From Actinomadura macra NBRC 14102 (GTDB lineage Bacteria > Actinomycetota > Actinomycetes > Streptosporangiales > Streptosporangiaceae): a stretch of 64,000 nt of DNA. This document shows, piece after piece, positions 8,474 to 17,822 of the stretch (position 1 is its first letter; every line of letters begins with the position of its first letter). The stretch is taken from contig NZ_BCQT01000006.1 of the NCBI RefSeq assembly GCF_001552215.1, positions 496,001-560,000 on the forward strand. The letters are read 5' to 3'. A program made the position numbers and the translations under genes. Below the pieces are notes generated by a model that was given only the letters and a program-made list of their open reading frames with translations, made no database searches and was not told where the DNA came from.

Positions 8474-8546
8474 TGCCCCTGGTCGGGCTCGAACCGACAC
8501 ATAGGCTCTTTTAGGGAACCTGCCTCTGCCATTGGGCTACAGGGGC
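8474..8546 (-). tRNA. Atypical class I tRNA, apparent anticodon UAA
   Basis: A 73-base cloverleaf. The 7-bp acceptor stem GCCCCTG/CAGGGGC is perfect, with A73. The D arm has three pairs plus C13.A22. The anticodon stem GGTTC/GAGCC includes one T-G pair. The variable loop is 5 bases. The T arm GTCGG-TTCGAGC-CCGAC is canonical. CCA is not encoded. The anticodon loop is CCTAAAA, which puts UAA at 34-36 (a leucine UUA anticodon). However, position 33 is C rather than U, and the long variable arm of leucine tRNAs is missing. It is either a functional unusual tRNA or a decayed one; the intact stems and a promoter at the right distance favour transcription. Confidence 0.75.
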
Positions 8547-8552
8547 GGCGTC

Positions 8553-8558
8553 ATCATA
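8553..8558 (-). promoter_or_regulatory. Minus-ten element of the tRNA gene
   Basis: TATGAT on the minus strand ends seven bases before the first base of the mature tRNA, so transcription could start at or near nucleotide 1. A minus-35 is not clear. Confidence 0.5.
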
Positions 8559-8725
8559 CCGGGATGCCATCGGATGTCCGGTGAAGTGATATTCGACTGA
8601 GACCACATATGTCCCAGGACACGCCACCGTCTCCCTTCGCGGCTCCCCTTGGACAACAAAATCCCAGGTCAGCTGCCTGATGTGATTTTCCGAACGAGAT
8701 AGGACACTCCGGAAAAAGGCGCGCC

Positions 8726-9967
8726 TTAACGGCTTATTACGGCGCGCCCTTCCACCAGGGTGGTACCGGCACGACCATCTCGGTCACGGCGAATTGCACA
8801 GATTTCATTCATACCGATGCGGCCGCTCTCGCACGCCAGCGCGGACGCCGCGAGGTATAGCAGCCACACCCGGGCACGACCTGTCCCGGCGAGTTCCGCG
8901 CACTCGGCCCAATGACGTTGCAGGTTGGCCGCCCACGCTCGCAACGTCCGCGCGTGGTGCTCGCGCAGGGCACCGACGGCCCGGACCTCAAGGCCCGCGT
9001 CCTCCAACTCGCCGACGATCGCGCCGAGCGGCCGGAGCTCACCGTCCTCGGGGAACATGTAACTGGTCGTGAACGTGCGGCGGATCTGGTGCGGGCCGGG
9101 GCGGCGCGCCGGCTGCTGGAGGACGAGACGCCCGCCGGGCGCCAGCAGCTCGTACAGCCGGGACGTGGAGCGGTCGATGGACTCGATGCCCGCCAGCCCG
9201 ACGATCGCGTCGTACGGCCCGTCCCCCGCCTCAGCCAGATCCCAGCCCCGGGCCTGCACGTCGGTATCGGTCTCGGCCGCCACGGCGCGGACGTGGTCGG
9301 CCTGTTCGGAAGTGCGGGCCAGCCCCACCACGCGGGCGCCGCACTCGGTGGCGGCATAGCGGGCGAACGCGCCCCAGCCGCAGCTCAGGTCGAGGAGCCG
9401 GGCGCCGGGGAAGAGCCCGAGCCGTTCGGCCACGGCGCGGTGCGCGGCGTCCTGCGCTTCATCCAGGTCGACGGCTTGGTCCCACAATCCGGTGCTGTGC
9501 GCCAGCCCGTCCCCGAACACCCGGACGAAGAACTCCGCCGACTCCGCCATCGGCTCGGCGGCACGACCGGGCGCGAACTCCTCCGGCGGCGCTTTCGGCT
9601 CGGGCCCGACGGCGCCGAGCATCACCGCCGTCCGGACGATGTCGCGCTTGTCGTCGCCGCTCAGCCGGATCGGCCGGTCCCCGCTGCGCATCACCTGCTG
9701 GACGGCGTCCAACGCGGCGAAGACGTCGCCCTCGATGTCCAGCTCACCGGCCACGTAGGCGCGGACGAGCCCCATCTCGCCCGGTTTCCACAGCAGCCGG
9801 CGCAGCGCCCGCCGGTTCCGGATCACGAACGCGGGCGCGCCGTCCGGGCCGGCGGAGCTGCCGTCCCACGCCCGTACCTGGATCGGCAGCTCGTTCTCGG
9901 CCTCCCGCCCCTCACCAAGCATGATCTTGGTGAGCAGGGGAGCCAGCCTGGAGGCGACTCCTGTCAT
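8726..9967 (-). CDS. Cyclopropane-fatty-acid-synthase-like SAM methyltransferase
   Basis: 413 residues from the ATG at 9967, preceded by GAGGAGG at 8 bases. The N-terminal 140 residues match the CFA lipid-binding region. SAM motif I is LLDLSCGWGAF near residue 195, with the Cys used by the family to bind bicarbonate. The C-terminal part keeps the family pattern: TTSYMFPEDGEL, LEDAGLEVRAV, LREHHARTLRAW and VWLLYLAAS. It should transfer a methyl group to unsaturated acyl chains of phospholipids at the membrane face; cyclopropane versus branched (mycolate- or tuberculostearate-type) product is uncertain. It follows ndh by 26 bases in one operon. Confidence 0.85.
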   Translation of the reverse strand: MTGVASRLAPLLTKIMLGEGREAENELPIQVRAWDGSSAGPDGAPAFVIRNRRALRRLLWKPGEMGLVRAYVAGELDIEGDVFAALDAVQQVMRSGDRPIRLSGDDKRDIVRTAVMLGAVGPEPKAPPEEFAPGRAAEPMAESAEFFVRVFGDGLAHSTGLWDQAVDLDEAQDAAHRAVAERLGLFPGARLLDLSCGWGAFARYAATECGARVVGLARTSEQADHVRAVAAETDTDVQARGWDLAEAGDGPYDAIVGLAGIESIDRSTSRLYELLAPGGRLVLQQPARRPGPHQIRRTFTTSYMFPEDGELRPLGAIVGELEDAGLEVRAVGALREHHARTLRAWAANLQRHWAECAELAGTGRARVWLLYLAASALACESGRIGMNEICAIRRDRDGRAGTTLVEGRAVISR

Positions 9968-9993
9968 GGGGCGCGCCTCCTCGGGGGCCGGTG

Positions 9994-11355
9994 TCAGGTG
10001 TCCTGACGCCTCCCGGCCGCCAGCTCGAACTCCTGGCGGGGCCACTCCAGCTCGCCGAGCGAGACGATCTCACGCCGGAAGAACAGGGCGAGCGTCCAGT
10101 CAGCGGTAATCCGGAACTTGCGGTTCACGGTCGGCATCCGAGACAGATGGTATGTGCGGTGCATGAGCCAGGCGAGAACGCCCCGGAGTTTCAGCCCGTA
10201 GACGTTCGCCACGCCCTTGTGCAGCCCGAGACTCGCCACCGAACCGACATAGGCGTGCTTGTAGGGCTTGCGGGTCTTGCCGCGCAGGTCCGCGACGATG
10301 TTGTCGCCGAGCACCTTCGCCTGCCGGACCGCGTGCTGGGCGTTCGGCGCGGTGAAGTCGCCGGTGTCGGTCAGGTCCGGGACGGCGGCGTTGTCGCCCG
10401 CGGCGTAGACGTGCTCCAGCCCCTCGACGGTCAGCTCCACCGTCGCCTTGATCCGGCCCTTGGCGTCGAGGGGGAGGTCGCTGTCGCCGACGACCGGATG
10501 CGGTTTCACCCCGGCCGTCCACACGAGCGTGCCCGCCTCGAACTCCTCGCCGTCGCTCAGCACGATTTGCCGTTTCTCGGCGGACTTCAGCAGCGTCTCC
10601 AGCTTGACCTCGATGCCGCGGCGGCGCAGCGCCTCCTCCGTCCAGCGGCCCATCTCGGGTCCGACCTCGGGCAGGATCCGGCCGGTCGCCTCGACCATCA
10701 TCCAGCGCATCTCGTCGGCGTCGATGTTCGGGTACCACCGGCAGGCGTCCCGCGCCATGTCCTCCAGCTCGGCCAGCGCCTCGATCCCCGCGAACCCGGC
10801 ACCGACGAACACGAACGTCAACGCCCGCCGTCTGATCTTCTCGTCGCCGGGGTTGGACGCGGCGATGTCGAGCTGGTGCAGGACGTGGTTGCGCAGGAAG
10901 ATGGCCTCCTCGACGGTCTTGAACCCGATCCCGCATTCGGCGAGGCCCGGGATCGGCAGCGTGCGCGAGACCGAACCGAGCGCCACCACCAGCAGGTCAT
11001 AGCCGATCCGCCGGTCCGCGGCGCCGGTCGAGTCCGCGCCGGCGGGGCGGACGGTGACCGTCCGCGAGGCGTCCTCGATGCGCGTCACGAAGCCGTTCAT
11101 GATCCGGCAGCGGCCGAGCACCCGCCGCAGCGGCGCCACGACGTGCCTCGGCTCCAGGTTCCCGGCTGCCGCCTCGGGCAGGAACGGCTGGTAGGTCATG
11201 TAGGACTGCGGATCGATGACGGTCACCACCACCTCCCCGCGCCGCAGCTCGGATCTGAGCTTCTTCTGCAGGCGCAGGGCCGTGTACATGCCGACGTACC
11301 CACCGCCGACGATCACGATGTGCTGGGCGGAGCCCGTGGTGCGCTCGGATGGCAT
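9994..11355 (-). CDS. ndh: Type II NADH:quinone dehydrogenase (FAD-dependent oxidoreductase)
   Basis: 453 residues if started at the ATG at 11355, directly before the FAD-binding motif IVIVGGGYVGMYTAL. The frame stays open upstream but without family similarity, and no clear ribosome site exists, so the start is moderately sure. The second Rossmann motif, FVFVGAGFAGIEAL, binds NADH. VYAAGDNAAVPD is the C-terminal FAD-contact motif typical of NDH-2. It transfers electrons from NADH to menaquinone without pumping protons, at the inner face of the membrane. It is the first gene of a pair with the lipid methyltransferase. Confidence 0.87.
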   Translation of the reverse strand: MPSERTTGSAQHIVIVGGGYVGMYTALRLQKKLRSELRRGEVVVTVIDPQSYMTYQPFLPEAAAGNLEPRHVVAPLRRVLGRCRIMNGFVTRIEDASRTVTVRPAGADSTGAADRRIGYDLLVVALGSVSRTLPIPGLAECGIGFKTVEEAIFLRNHVLHQLDIAASNPGDEKIRRRALTFVFVGAGFAGIEALAELEDMARDACRWYPNIDADEMRWMMVEATGRILPEVGPEMGRWTEEALRRRGIEVKLETLLKSAEKRQIVLSDGEEFEAGTLVWTAGVKPHPVVGDSDLPLDAKGRIKATVELTVEGLEHVYAAGDNAAVPDLTDTGDFTAPNAQHAVRQAKVLGDNIVADLRGKTRKPYKHAYVGSVASLGLHKGVANVYGLKLRGVLAWLMHRTYHLSRMPTVNRKFRITADWTLALFFRREIVSLGELEWPRQEFELAAGRRQDT

Positions 11356-11414
11356 AACAGGAGCGATACCCGCATAGGCGGCCACCTCACCTTGATCGCA
11401 AATCGGGCAGTCAC

Positions 11415-11428
11415 GATGATCGATCATC
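11415..11428. promoter_or_regulatory. 14-bp perfect palindrome upstream of ndh
   Basis: GATGATCGATCATC is self-complementary and lies 60 bases before the ndh start. It is a possible operator. It does not resemble a Rex site. The rest of the 296-base divergent gap shows no gene. Confidence 0.3.
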
Positions 11429-11651
11429 CGGCGACCAAGATCCAGATGATCAAACCCGTCGCGGCACCGAACTTCTCTCGCCGCACCGGCATCACACAGG
11501 TGTACCGCCAGAAAGTAGACGGCGGGGACAGGGCCAGACGGGGGCGTCAAGCGGCCGGAACCGGCGGGCCGCAACAGGGGTCGGCTCCTCACCGGCCGGC
11601 CGCTTGGCCTAGGCCCTGCCCCGTCGTCGCCCATTTCTAGGGGGATCCCAC

Positions 11652-12344
11652 ATGCCACGCATCATCTTGGGAACGCTCGCCGCCGCAGCCGTCGCCGCGT
11701 CCTTGACGGCCTGCGGCTCCACCACCAACGCGGGCCGGACCTCGGCGGGCGGTGATCTGTCGAGCGCGCCCAGCGCTCCGGCCGCCGGTACCCCGTCGCC
11801 CGAGGGCCCGACGTCGGGCGGCCCGACGCAAGGCGCGCCGTCCGCGGGCGCCCCGACCACCGGGTCGCCGACCAACGGAACGCCTGGCGCTTCGCAGGGC
11901 GGGGCCGGCACCGGCCCGGCAACGAACCCGCGAGCGCTCCGCTGTACCACCCCGATGCTCAAGGCGTCGCTGACCGACTACGACGCGGGAGCGGGCCAGC
12001 GCTACCTGACGCTCGTCCTCACCAACACGTCCTCGCGGTCCTGCACCACCGGCGGCTGGTCCGGGCTCGCCCAGGCCGGAGCGAACGGGGCCATCCGGAC
12101 CCAGGTCGTCCGCGAGGGGACGGCGCACACGATCACCCTGTCGCCCGGCGGCAGCGCCTACGAGAAGCTGCACTGGACCGTGGTCCCGGCCGACGACGAG
12201 ACCGGCGCGACGTGCCAGCCCGTCCCGTCCAGCCTGCGGGTGATCCCGCCGAACGAGGCGACACGGCTGACCGCGCCGTGGAGCTACGGCCCGGTGTGCC
12301 AGCACGGCCGTATCAGCCTGACACCGCTCTCCCTCACTCCCTAG
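11652..12344 (+). CDS. DUF4232-like lipoprotein
   Basis: 230 residues with a ribosome site AGGGGGAT before the ATG. The signal peptide ends in the lipobox LTAC (Cys near residue 21). A Pro/Gly/Ser/Thr-rich linker fills residues 25-95. A globular domain of about 130 residues follows, starting at LRCTTPMLKASLTDYDAGAG and containing LVLTNTSSRSCTTGGWSGL, the pattern of DUF4232. It is attached to the outer leaflet of the membrane. Function is unknown; the domain probably is a small beta-sandwich stabilised by disulfides. It is convergent with the uracil-DNA glycosylase gene. Confidence 0.8.
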   Translation: MPRIILGTLAAAAVAASLTACGSTTNAGRTSAGGDLSSAPSAPAAGTPSPEGPTSGGPTQGAPSAGAPTTGSPTNGTPGASQGGAGTGPATNPRALRCTTPMLKASLTDYDAGAGQRYLTLVLTNTSSRSCTTGGWSGLAQAGANGAIRTQVVREGTAHTITLSPGGSAYEKLHWTVVPADDETGATCQPVPSSLRVIPPNEATRLTAPWSYGPVCQHGRISLTPLSLTP

Positions 12345-12357
12345 CGTCTCCCTGGCG

Positions 12358-13173
12358 TCAGGCGTAGTCGCGGGCGCGGGTGAAGAGGTCGTCGAGCATG
12401 CTCTCGGTGACCCGTCCGGTGAACGTGTTCTGCTGGCTCGGGTGGTAGCAGCCCAGCATCAGGACCGGGTCGCGGCGGGTCACCGAGGACGGCGGCGCCA
12501 CCTCGACCTCCGCTCCGTGCCCGAACGCCGGACGGGGACGCGGCAGCCCGTAACCGGCCTGCCGCAGTGCCGGCCACACGCCCTGCCACGCGAACCCGCC
12601 GAGGCACACGACGCACCGCACGCTGCGCGCGACGTACTCGACCTCGCGGGCCAGCCACGGCAGGCAGGTCGTGCGCTCCAGCGGGGTGGGCTTGTTGTCG
12701 GGCGGCGCGCAGCGGACGGTCGCCACCATCCGCGCGCCGAGCAGCCGCTGCCCGTCCCCGGAGTGGACGCTCGTCGGCTGCGCCGCCAGACCCACCCGGT
12801 GCAGCGACGCGAACAGCCAGTCGCCCGACCGGTCGCCGGTGAAGATCCGTCCGGTGCGGTTGCCGCCGTGCGCGGCGGGCGCGAGGCCCACGATCAGGAT
12901 CCGCGGCTCCGCCTCACCCCACCCGGCGATGGGCCGGCCCCAGTACTCCTCGTCGGCGAACGCCTTGCGCCGCCGCACCGCGACCTCCTCCCGCCACTCG
13001 ACGAGACGGTCGCACGCGCGGCACACCGACTGCCGGGCGCACAGCTCGTCCAGATCGGGCGCCTTCGCCGCCAACTCGACCACCTCGCCGGCGTCGTGCG
13101 CGACGGGGGTGTCGGGCCGGGCGGGGTCGTCCAGCCACCCCGACCCGGGCGGCACGAACGGAGCGTTGCCCAT
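12358..13173 (-). CDS. Uracil-DNA glycosylase, family 5 (UdgB-like)
   Basis: 271 residues from the ATG at 13173, with GGGAG upstream. Motif A is [24 protein letters not shown], shown here as [14 protein letters not shown] followed by [10 protein letters not shown], diagnostic of family 5. The second catalytic motif is [12 protein letters not shown]. Cysteines in [11 protein letters not shown] and later in CAPPDN and TTCLPW are placed to ligate the 4Fe-4S cluster of family 4/5 enzymes. It removes uracil, and in this family also some other deaminated bases, from DNA in base-excision repair. Single gene facing the DUF4232 lipoprotein gene. Confidence 0.9.
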   Translation of the reverse strand: MGNAPFVPPGSGWLDDPARPDTPVAHDAGEVVELAAKAPDLDELCARQSVCRACDRLVEWREEVAVRRRKAFADEEYWGRPIAGWGEAEPRILIVGLAPAAHGGNRTGRIFTGDRSGDWLFASLHRVGLAAQPTSVHSGDGQRLLGARMVATVRCAPPDNKPTPLERTTCLPWLAREVEYVARSVRCVVCLGGFAWQGVWPALRQAGYGLPRPRPAFGHGAEVEVAPPSSVTRRDPVLMLGCYHPSQQNTFTGRVTESMLDDLFTRARDYA

Positions 13174-13323
13174 AACCCAATTCTCCCACGCACCCAACAT
13201 GGTGGCGGGGAGTGGCCGACTGTGCGCGTGACCGATCAGTAGCAGGGTTCATCTCGATACGATGCGTTAGCCGGTCGGGGAGGTGGGTGTCCGGCGCGCG
13301 CCATTGCGAAGCGGAGGCATGCC

Positions 13324-14109
13324 TTGTCGCAACCGGGCTGGTATCCCGACCCCTATGGAACCGGCAGCCTGCGCTGGTGGGACGGTCAGGTCTGGACGGA
13401 GCGCCTCAACCCCGAACCCGCCGGTCCGCCCCGGCTGCGGGCACCGGAGCCGCCACGTCAGGAGCCGGTTCAGGAGCGGAATCCGTACTACGCGGCACCC
13501 CTGGGGCAGCAGAACGACTGGGGGCGCCAGCACGCGGTCCAGTCGGTCGAGGTGAACGTGCGCGGGCTGCGCCTGCACGCCGACGATCAGGTCGTGTCCT
13601 ACGGGACCTCGGCGTTCTCCTGGCCCCGGGTGGAATGGGTCGCCTACTGGGCGGCGCAGGTCCCGGCCGATACCGGTCAGCGGACCTCCACCAGGTGGAT
13701 CTTCCAGGCGGGGCGGTTCCCGTTCCACGGCGGTCCCCGCGTGGAGGTCGTCATCGAACCGGACGCGATGCCCGGTCGTCCCCTCGGCCCGGAGGGCGAG
13801 CCGGAGCGCATCTGGGGCCGTCTGATCGAGCTGTGCCGGACCTATGCCGAGCAGCGGCTGGTCGCCGAGCTCGCCGGCCGGGTCAGGGCCGGGGAGTCCA
13901 TCGACGTGGCACAGGGACTGACCGTCCATCCGGGCGGTGTCCGCGGGAACCGGGTGTCGCTGAGCTGGTCCGCGATCTCCAGCGCCACCGTGGACGGCGG
14001 ACGCGTCTGGATCCAGCAGTCCGGCAACGCCCAGCCCGTGCTCTACGTGCCGCAGCAGAACCCGAACGCCGTGCTGATCCCGGCGCTGCTAGCCCAGTTC
14101 AAGTACTGA
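13324..14109 (+). CDS. DUF2510 domain-containing protein
   Basis: 261 residues from a TTG start, six bases after GGAGG. The first 28 residues are a DUF2510 module (QPGWYPDPYGTGSLRWWDG...W), found at the N-terminus of many actinomycete membrane or secreted proteins. A short Pro-rich linker follows. The remaining 190 residues form a domain I do not recognise, starting VEVNVRGLRLHADDQVV, with several Trp and beta-strand-like stretches. There is no membrane segment, so it is probably cytosolic. It is convergent with ppx with a 12-base gap. Confidence 0.8.
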   Translation: MSQPGWYPDPYGTGSLRWWDGQVWTERLNPEPAGPPRLRAPEPPRQEPVQERNPYYAAPLGQQNDWGRQHAVQSVEVNVRGLRLHADDQVVSYGTSAFSWPRVEWVAYWAAQVPADTGQRTSTRWIFQAGRFPFHGGPRVEVVIEPDAMPGRPLGPEGEPERIWGRLIELCRTYAEQRLVAELAGRVRAGESIDVAQGLTVHPGGVRGNRVSLSWSAISSATVDGGRVWIQQSGNAQPVLYVPQQNPNAVLIPALLAQFKY

Positions 14110-14121
14110 CCGCCGGGAGCC

Positions 14122-15072
14122 TCAGACGAGCGACCAGGCGAGACCGTCCAGGATGTCGTGCTCGCTGACGACGACCGCGCCGAACCCGTACTCCCGCATG
14201 ATGCGGTCGAGGATGAGCGCGCCCGCGCCGATCACGTCCACCCGGCCGGGATGCATGACGCCGAACTCGGCGCGCTCGGCGCGGGTGGCGTGCAGCAGCC
14301 GCCGCGTCACCTCGTGCACCTGCGTGCCGGTGATCCGGGACAGGTGGATCCGGGACGAGTCGTACTCGGGCAGGCCGAGGACGATCCCCGCGACGGTGGT
14401 GACCGAGCCCGCGAGGCCGACCAGGGTGCGCGCCTCGTCCACCGGGACCGTCTCGCGGACCTGGGCGAGGGCGGTGTCGATGTCGCCGACCGCGTCGGCG
14501 ATCTGTTCCGGCGACGGCGGGTCGCCGTCCTTGAAGTGCCGCTCGGTCATCCGCACGCAGCCGATGTCGACCGACCGTGCGGCGTCGGCGGAGGTGCTGC
14601 CGAGCACGAACTCCGTGGAGCCGCCGCCGATGTCCACGACGAGGTAGGGCCGGGCAGGACGCAGCCGCGCCAGATCGCCGGTCGCGCCGGTGAACGACAG
14701 CGCGGCCTCCTCGTCCCCGGTGATCACCTCAGGCACCACGCCGAAGATCTCGACCACGCCGTCGACGAAGTCGGACCGGTTGGCGGCGTCGCGGGTGGCG
14801 CTGGTCGCCACCACCCGGGTCTTGACCGGCCCGCCGCCTGCCTCGGCGCCGTGCCGCTCGATCAGCCGGGCGTACCCGCGCATCGCCGTGAACGTCCGGT
14901 CCAGCGCGGCGGGCGAGAGCCGCCCGGTCCGGTCGACGCCCTCGCCGAGCCGGACGATCTCCATCCGGCGCTCCACATCGGTGAGGGTGCCGCCGTCCTC
15001 GCCGGTGGCGATGTCGGCGATCAGGAGCCGGACCGAGTTGGTCCCGCAGTCGATGGCGGCGACGCGAGTCAC
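14122..15072 (-). CDS. ppx: Ppx/GppA family exopolyphosphatase
   Basis: 316 residues from the GTG at 15072, with AGAGGA upstream. An alternative GTG overlaps the stop of the preceding gene. ASKHA-fold motifs are visible: AAIDCGTNSVRLLI (phosphate 1), VVDIGGGSTEFVLG (phosphate 2) and the adenosine-type motif ending RVDVIGAGALIL. Family members hydrolyse polyphosphate or the pppGpp 5'-phosphate; this short two-domain form is the actinobacterial one. It is the last gene of eno-ftsB-DUF501-ppx, an arrangement conserved in actinomycetes. Confidence 0.9.
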   Translation of the reverse strand: MTRVAAIDCGTNSVRLLIADIATGEDGGTLTDVERRMEIVRLGEGVDRTGRLSPAALDRTFTAMRGYARLIERHGAEAGGGPVKTRVVATSATRDAANRSDFVDGVVEIFGVVPEVITGDEEAALSFTGATGDLARLRPARPYLVVDIGGGSTEFVLGSTSADAARSVDIGCVRMTERHFKDGDPPSPEQIADAVGDIDTALAQVRETVPVDEARTLVGLAGSVTTVAGIVLGLPEYDSSRIHLSRITGTQVHEVTRRLLHATRAERAEFGVMHPGRVDVIGAGALILDRIMREYGFGAVVVSEHDILDGLAWSLV

Positions 15073-15080
15073 AGATCCTC

Positions 15081-15719
15081 TCACAGGGCCTCCTCGGTGG
15101 TGCGGACGCAGGAACCGGAGCACCACCAGTCCGGCAGCGCGTCCAGCGCCTCCTGGCCGAACGGGTTCGAGCCGGGCACGGCGAGTTCGTGGGCGATGAG
15201 GGCGTGCAGGCATTTCACGCGTTCGGGCATACCGCCCGCGCTCTGCATGCCGGGGGGCAGCGGCTCGACGCCGTCCTCGCGGGCGGCCTCGCCGCGGCGG
15301 CGCAGGTAGTCCTCGTGGGCGGCGGTGTAGCGGGCCTTCAGGGACGGGTCGCCGGCGAGCCGGTCCTGCATCTCGCGCATCAGCCCGCCGCCCTCCAGCG
15401 TCCCGATCGCCGAGGCGGCCTTCGGGCAGGTGAGGTAGAACAGGGTGGGGAACGGGGTGCCGTCGGGCAGCCGCGGCGCCGTCTCGACCACGGCGGGCCG
15501 GCCGCACGGGCAACGGTAGGCGACCCGCCGCATCCCGCGCGGTTCCCTCCCGAGCTGCGTCGCGACCGCCGCCACATCGCCGGCATCGATCTTGGCGGTC
15601 TTCTCAGAGACCGTTCCAGCCTCCTTGGCCGGCGTCCCTCCCGGGACCGCCGCCCCATGCTGGGGGGACGACCCCCCAGGCCTCCCACCACCTGCTCCGT
15701 GAGAGCGATCCTCGATCAT
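15081..15719 (-). CDS. DUF501 domain-containing protein
   Basis: About 212 residues if started at the ATG at 15719. Conserved sequence begins only near residue 50 (DVAAVATQLGREPRGMRRVAYRC), so the start is uncertain. The DUF501 core includes CPCGRPAVVETAP, FPTLFYLTCP, ERVKCLHALIAHELA and a terminal WWCSGSC. The paired cysteines suggest a metal site. The family is nearly always placed between ftsB and ppx; function is unknown. It is separated from ppx by a few bases and translationally coupled. Confidence 0.87.
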   Translation of the reverse strand: MIEDRSHGAGGGRPGGSSPQHGAAVPGGTPAKEAGTVSEKTAKIDAGDVAAVATQLGREPRGMRRVAYRCPCGRPAVVETAPRLPDGTPFPTLFYLTCPKAASAIGTLEGGGLMREMQDRLAGDPSLKARYTAAHEDYLRRRGEAAREDGVEPLPPGMQSAGGMPERVKCLHALIAHELAVPGSNPFGQEALDALPDWWCSGSCVRTTEEAL

Positions 15720-15787
15720 CTGTGTCCCCACCCGCGGATCTCGCGATCGGTGTCACGCGTGCACACCACCGGACGCGCCGTCGGCTG

Positions 15788-16240
15788 TCAGCGCGGCCTG
15801 TCGGCGGCCTCCACCGACCGCCACAGTGTCTCGTACCACGGCGGCCTGCTCGGCGTGCCGCCTTTGCGCGTCTGCTGCCCTTCGTTCCCGCCACCGTCCA
15901 GGACGATGTAGCACTTCACGTCCGGTCGGCAGTAATGGAGTCTTCGTGTCGCTTCACGCTCAATGTACGACTTATCACCAAGTTGTCGCTTACGTTGGGC
16001 GAGCTCGTCGACCTGGCCGCGTGCGACGCCCTCCTTGTGCTGGAGATCGGCGATCTCCTTACGCTGGGCGATGTACTCGCGCACCGGGTAGGCAAGGCTC
16101 AGCGCGATGGCGCACACCACGACCGCGAGAATGGCGGCACGGCTGGTCAGCGCGGGGTTGCCGCGGCGCGCACCGTCGTCTTCGGGCTCGGCCCGCTCGG
16201 CTCGCGCCGCTCTGGAGCGGGCCTTCTCGTCCTGCGCCAT
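15788..16240 (-). CDS. ftsB: FtsB/DivIC-like septum formation initiator
   Basis: 150 residues. The N-terminal 35 residues are charged and cytosolic. One transmembrane helix follows at about 36-53 (AILAVVVCAIALSLAYPV). A short coiled coil (IAQRKEIADLQHKEGV...) leads to the conserved ERLHYCRPDV-like end of the domain, here REATRRLHYCRPDVKCY. This is the DivIC/FtsB topology; the protein joins FtsL and FtsQ in the divisome outside the membrane. It lies directly downstream of eno, as in other actinomycetes. Confidence 0.9.
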   Translation of the reverse strand: MAQDEKARSRAARAERAEPEDDGARRGNPALTSRAAILAVVVCAIALSLAYPVREYIAQRKEIADLQHKEGVARGQVDELAQRKRQLGDKSYIEREATRRLHYCRPDVKCYIVLDGGGNEGQQTRKGGTPSRPPWYETLWRSVEAADRPR

Positions 16241-16348
16241 GGCGTGTCCCCTGCCTGTACGAGAGCTGGTGCCGGGGTCCGGGGTGTCCCCCGGTGGGAG
16301 CGGGCGGGGCCCGGCGGGCGGGCGTGCCGAACGCCGGGCCGCGTCCGC

Positions 16349-17665
<1,317 letters not shown>

Positions 17666-17673
17666 TCACCGAG

Positions 17674-17702
17674 CCTATCCGCCGGTTCCCCGGGCGGCCC
17701 AA
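17674..17702 (-). promoter_or_regulatory. Promoter candidate for the eno operon
   Basis: On the minus strand TTGGGC and GATAGG are separated by 17 bases, about 42 bases before the eno start. Confidence 0.4.
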
Positions 17703-17758
17703 CTGGCTCGCCGTTCTCAAAAGGGGCGCTCGTTACGAAACCGTTCCGGGCAAGCGAC

Positions 17759-17786
17759 TTGACGAACTGATTGCCAACCTTATCTA
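17759..17786 (+). promoter_or_regulatory. Promoter candidate for the ssuABC-like operon
   Basis: TTGACG and TATCTA are separated by 16 bases, about 36 bases before the ssuA start. This is one of the clearest housekeeping-type promoters in the window. Confidence 0.55.
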
Positions 17787-17822
17787 CTGTGCACGTCAAA
17801 CCGACTTGAGAAGTAGGAAAAC

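Noticed and set aside
8474..8546. tRNA read as anticodon AAA (Phe) by shifting the loop
   Set aside because: Shifting the anticodon stem by one base breaks its pairs. The 5-bp stem GGTTC/GAGCC fixes UAA at 34-36.
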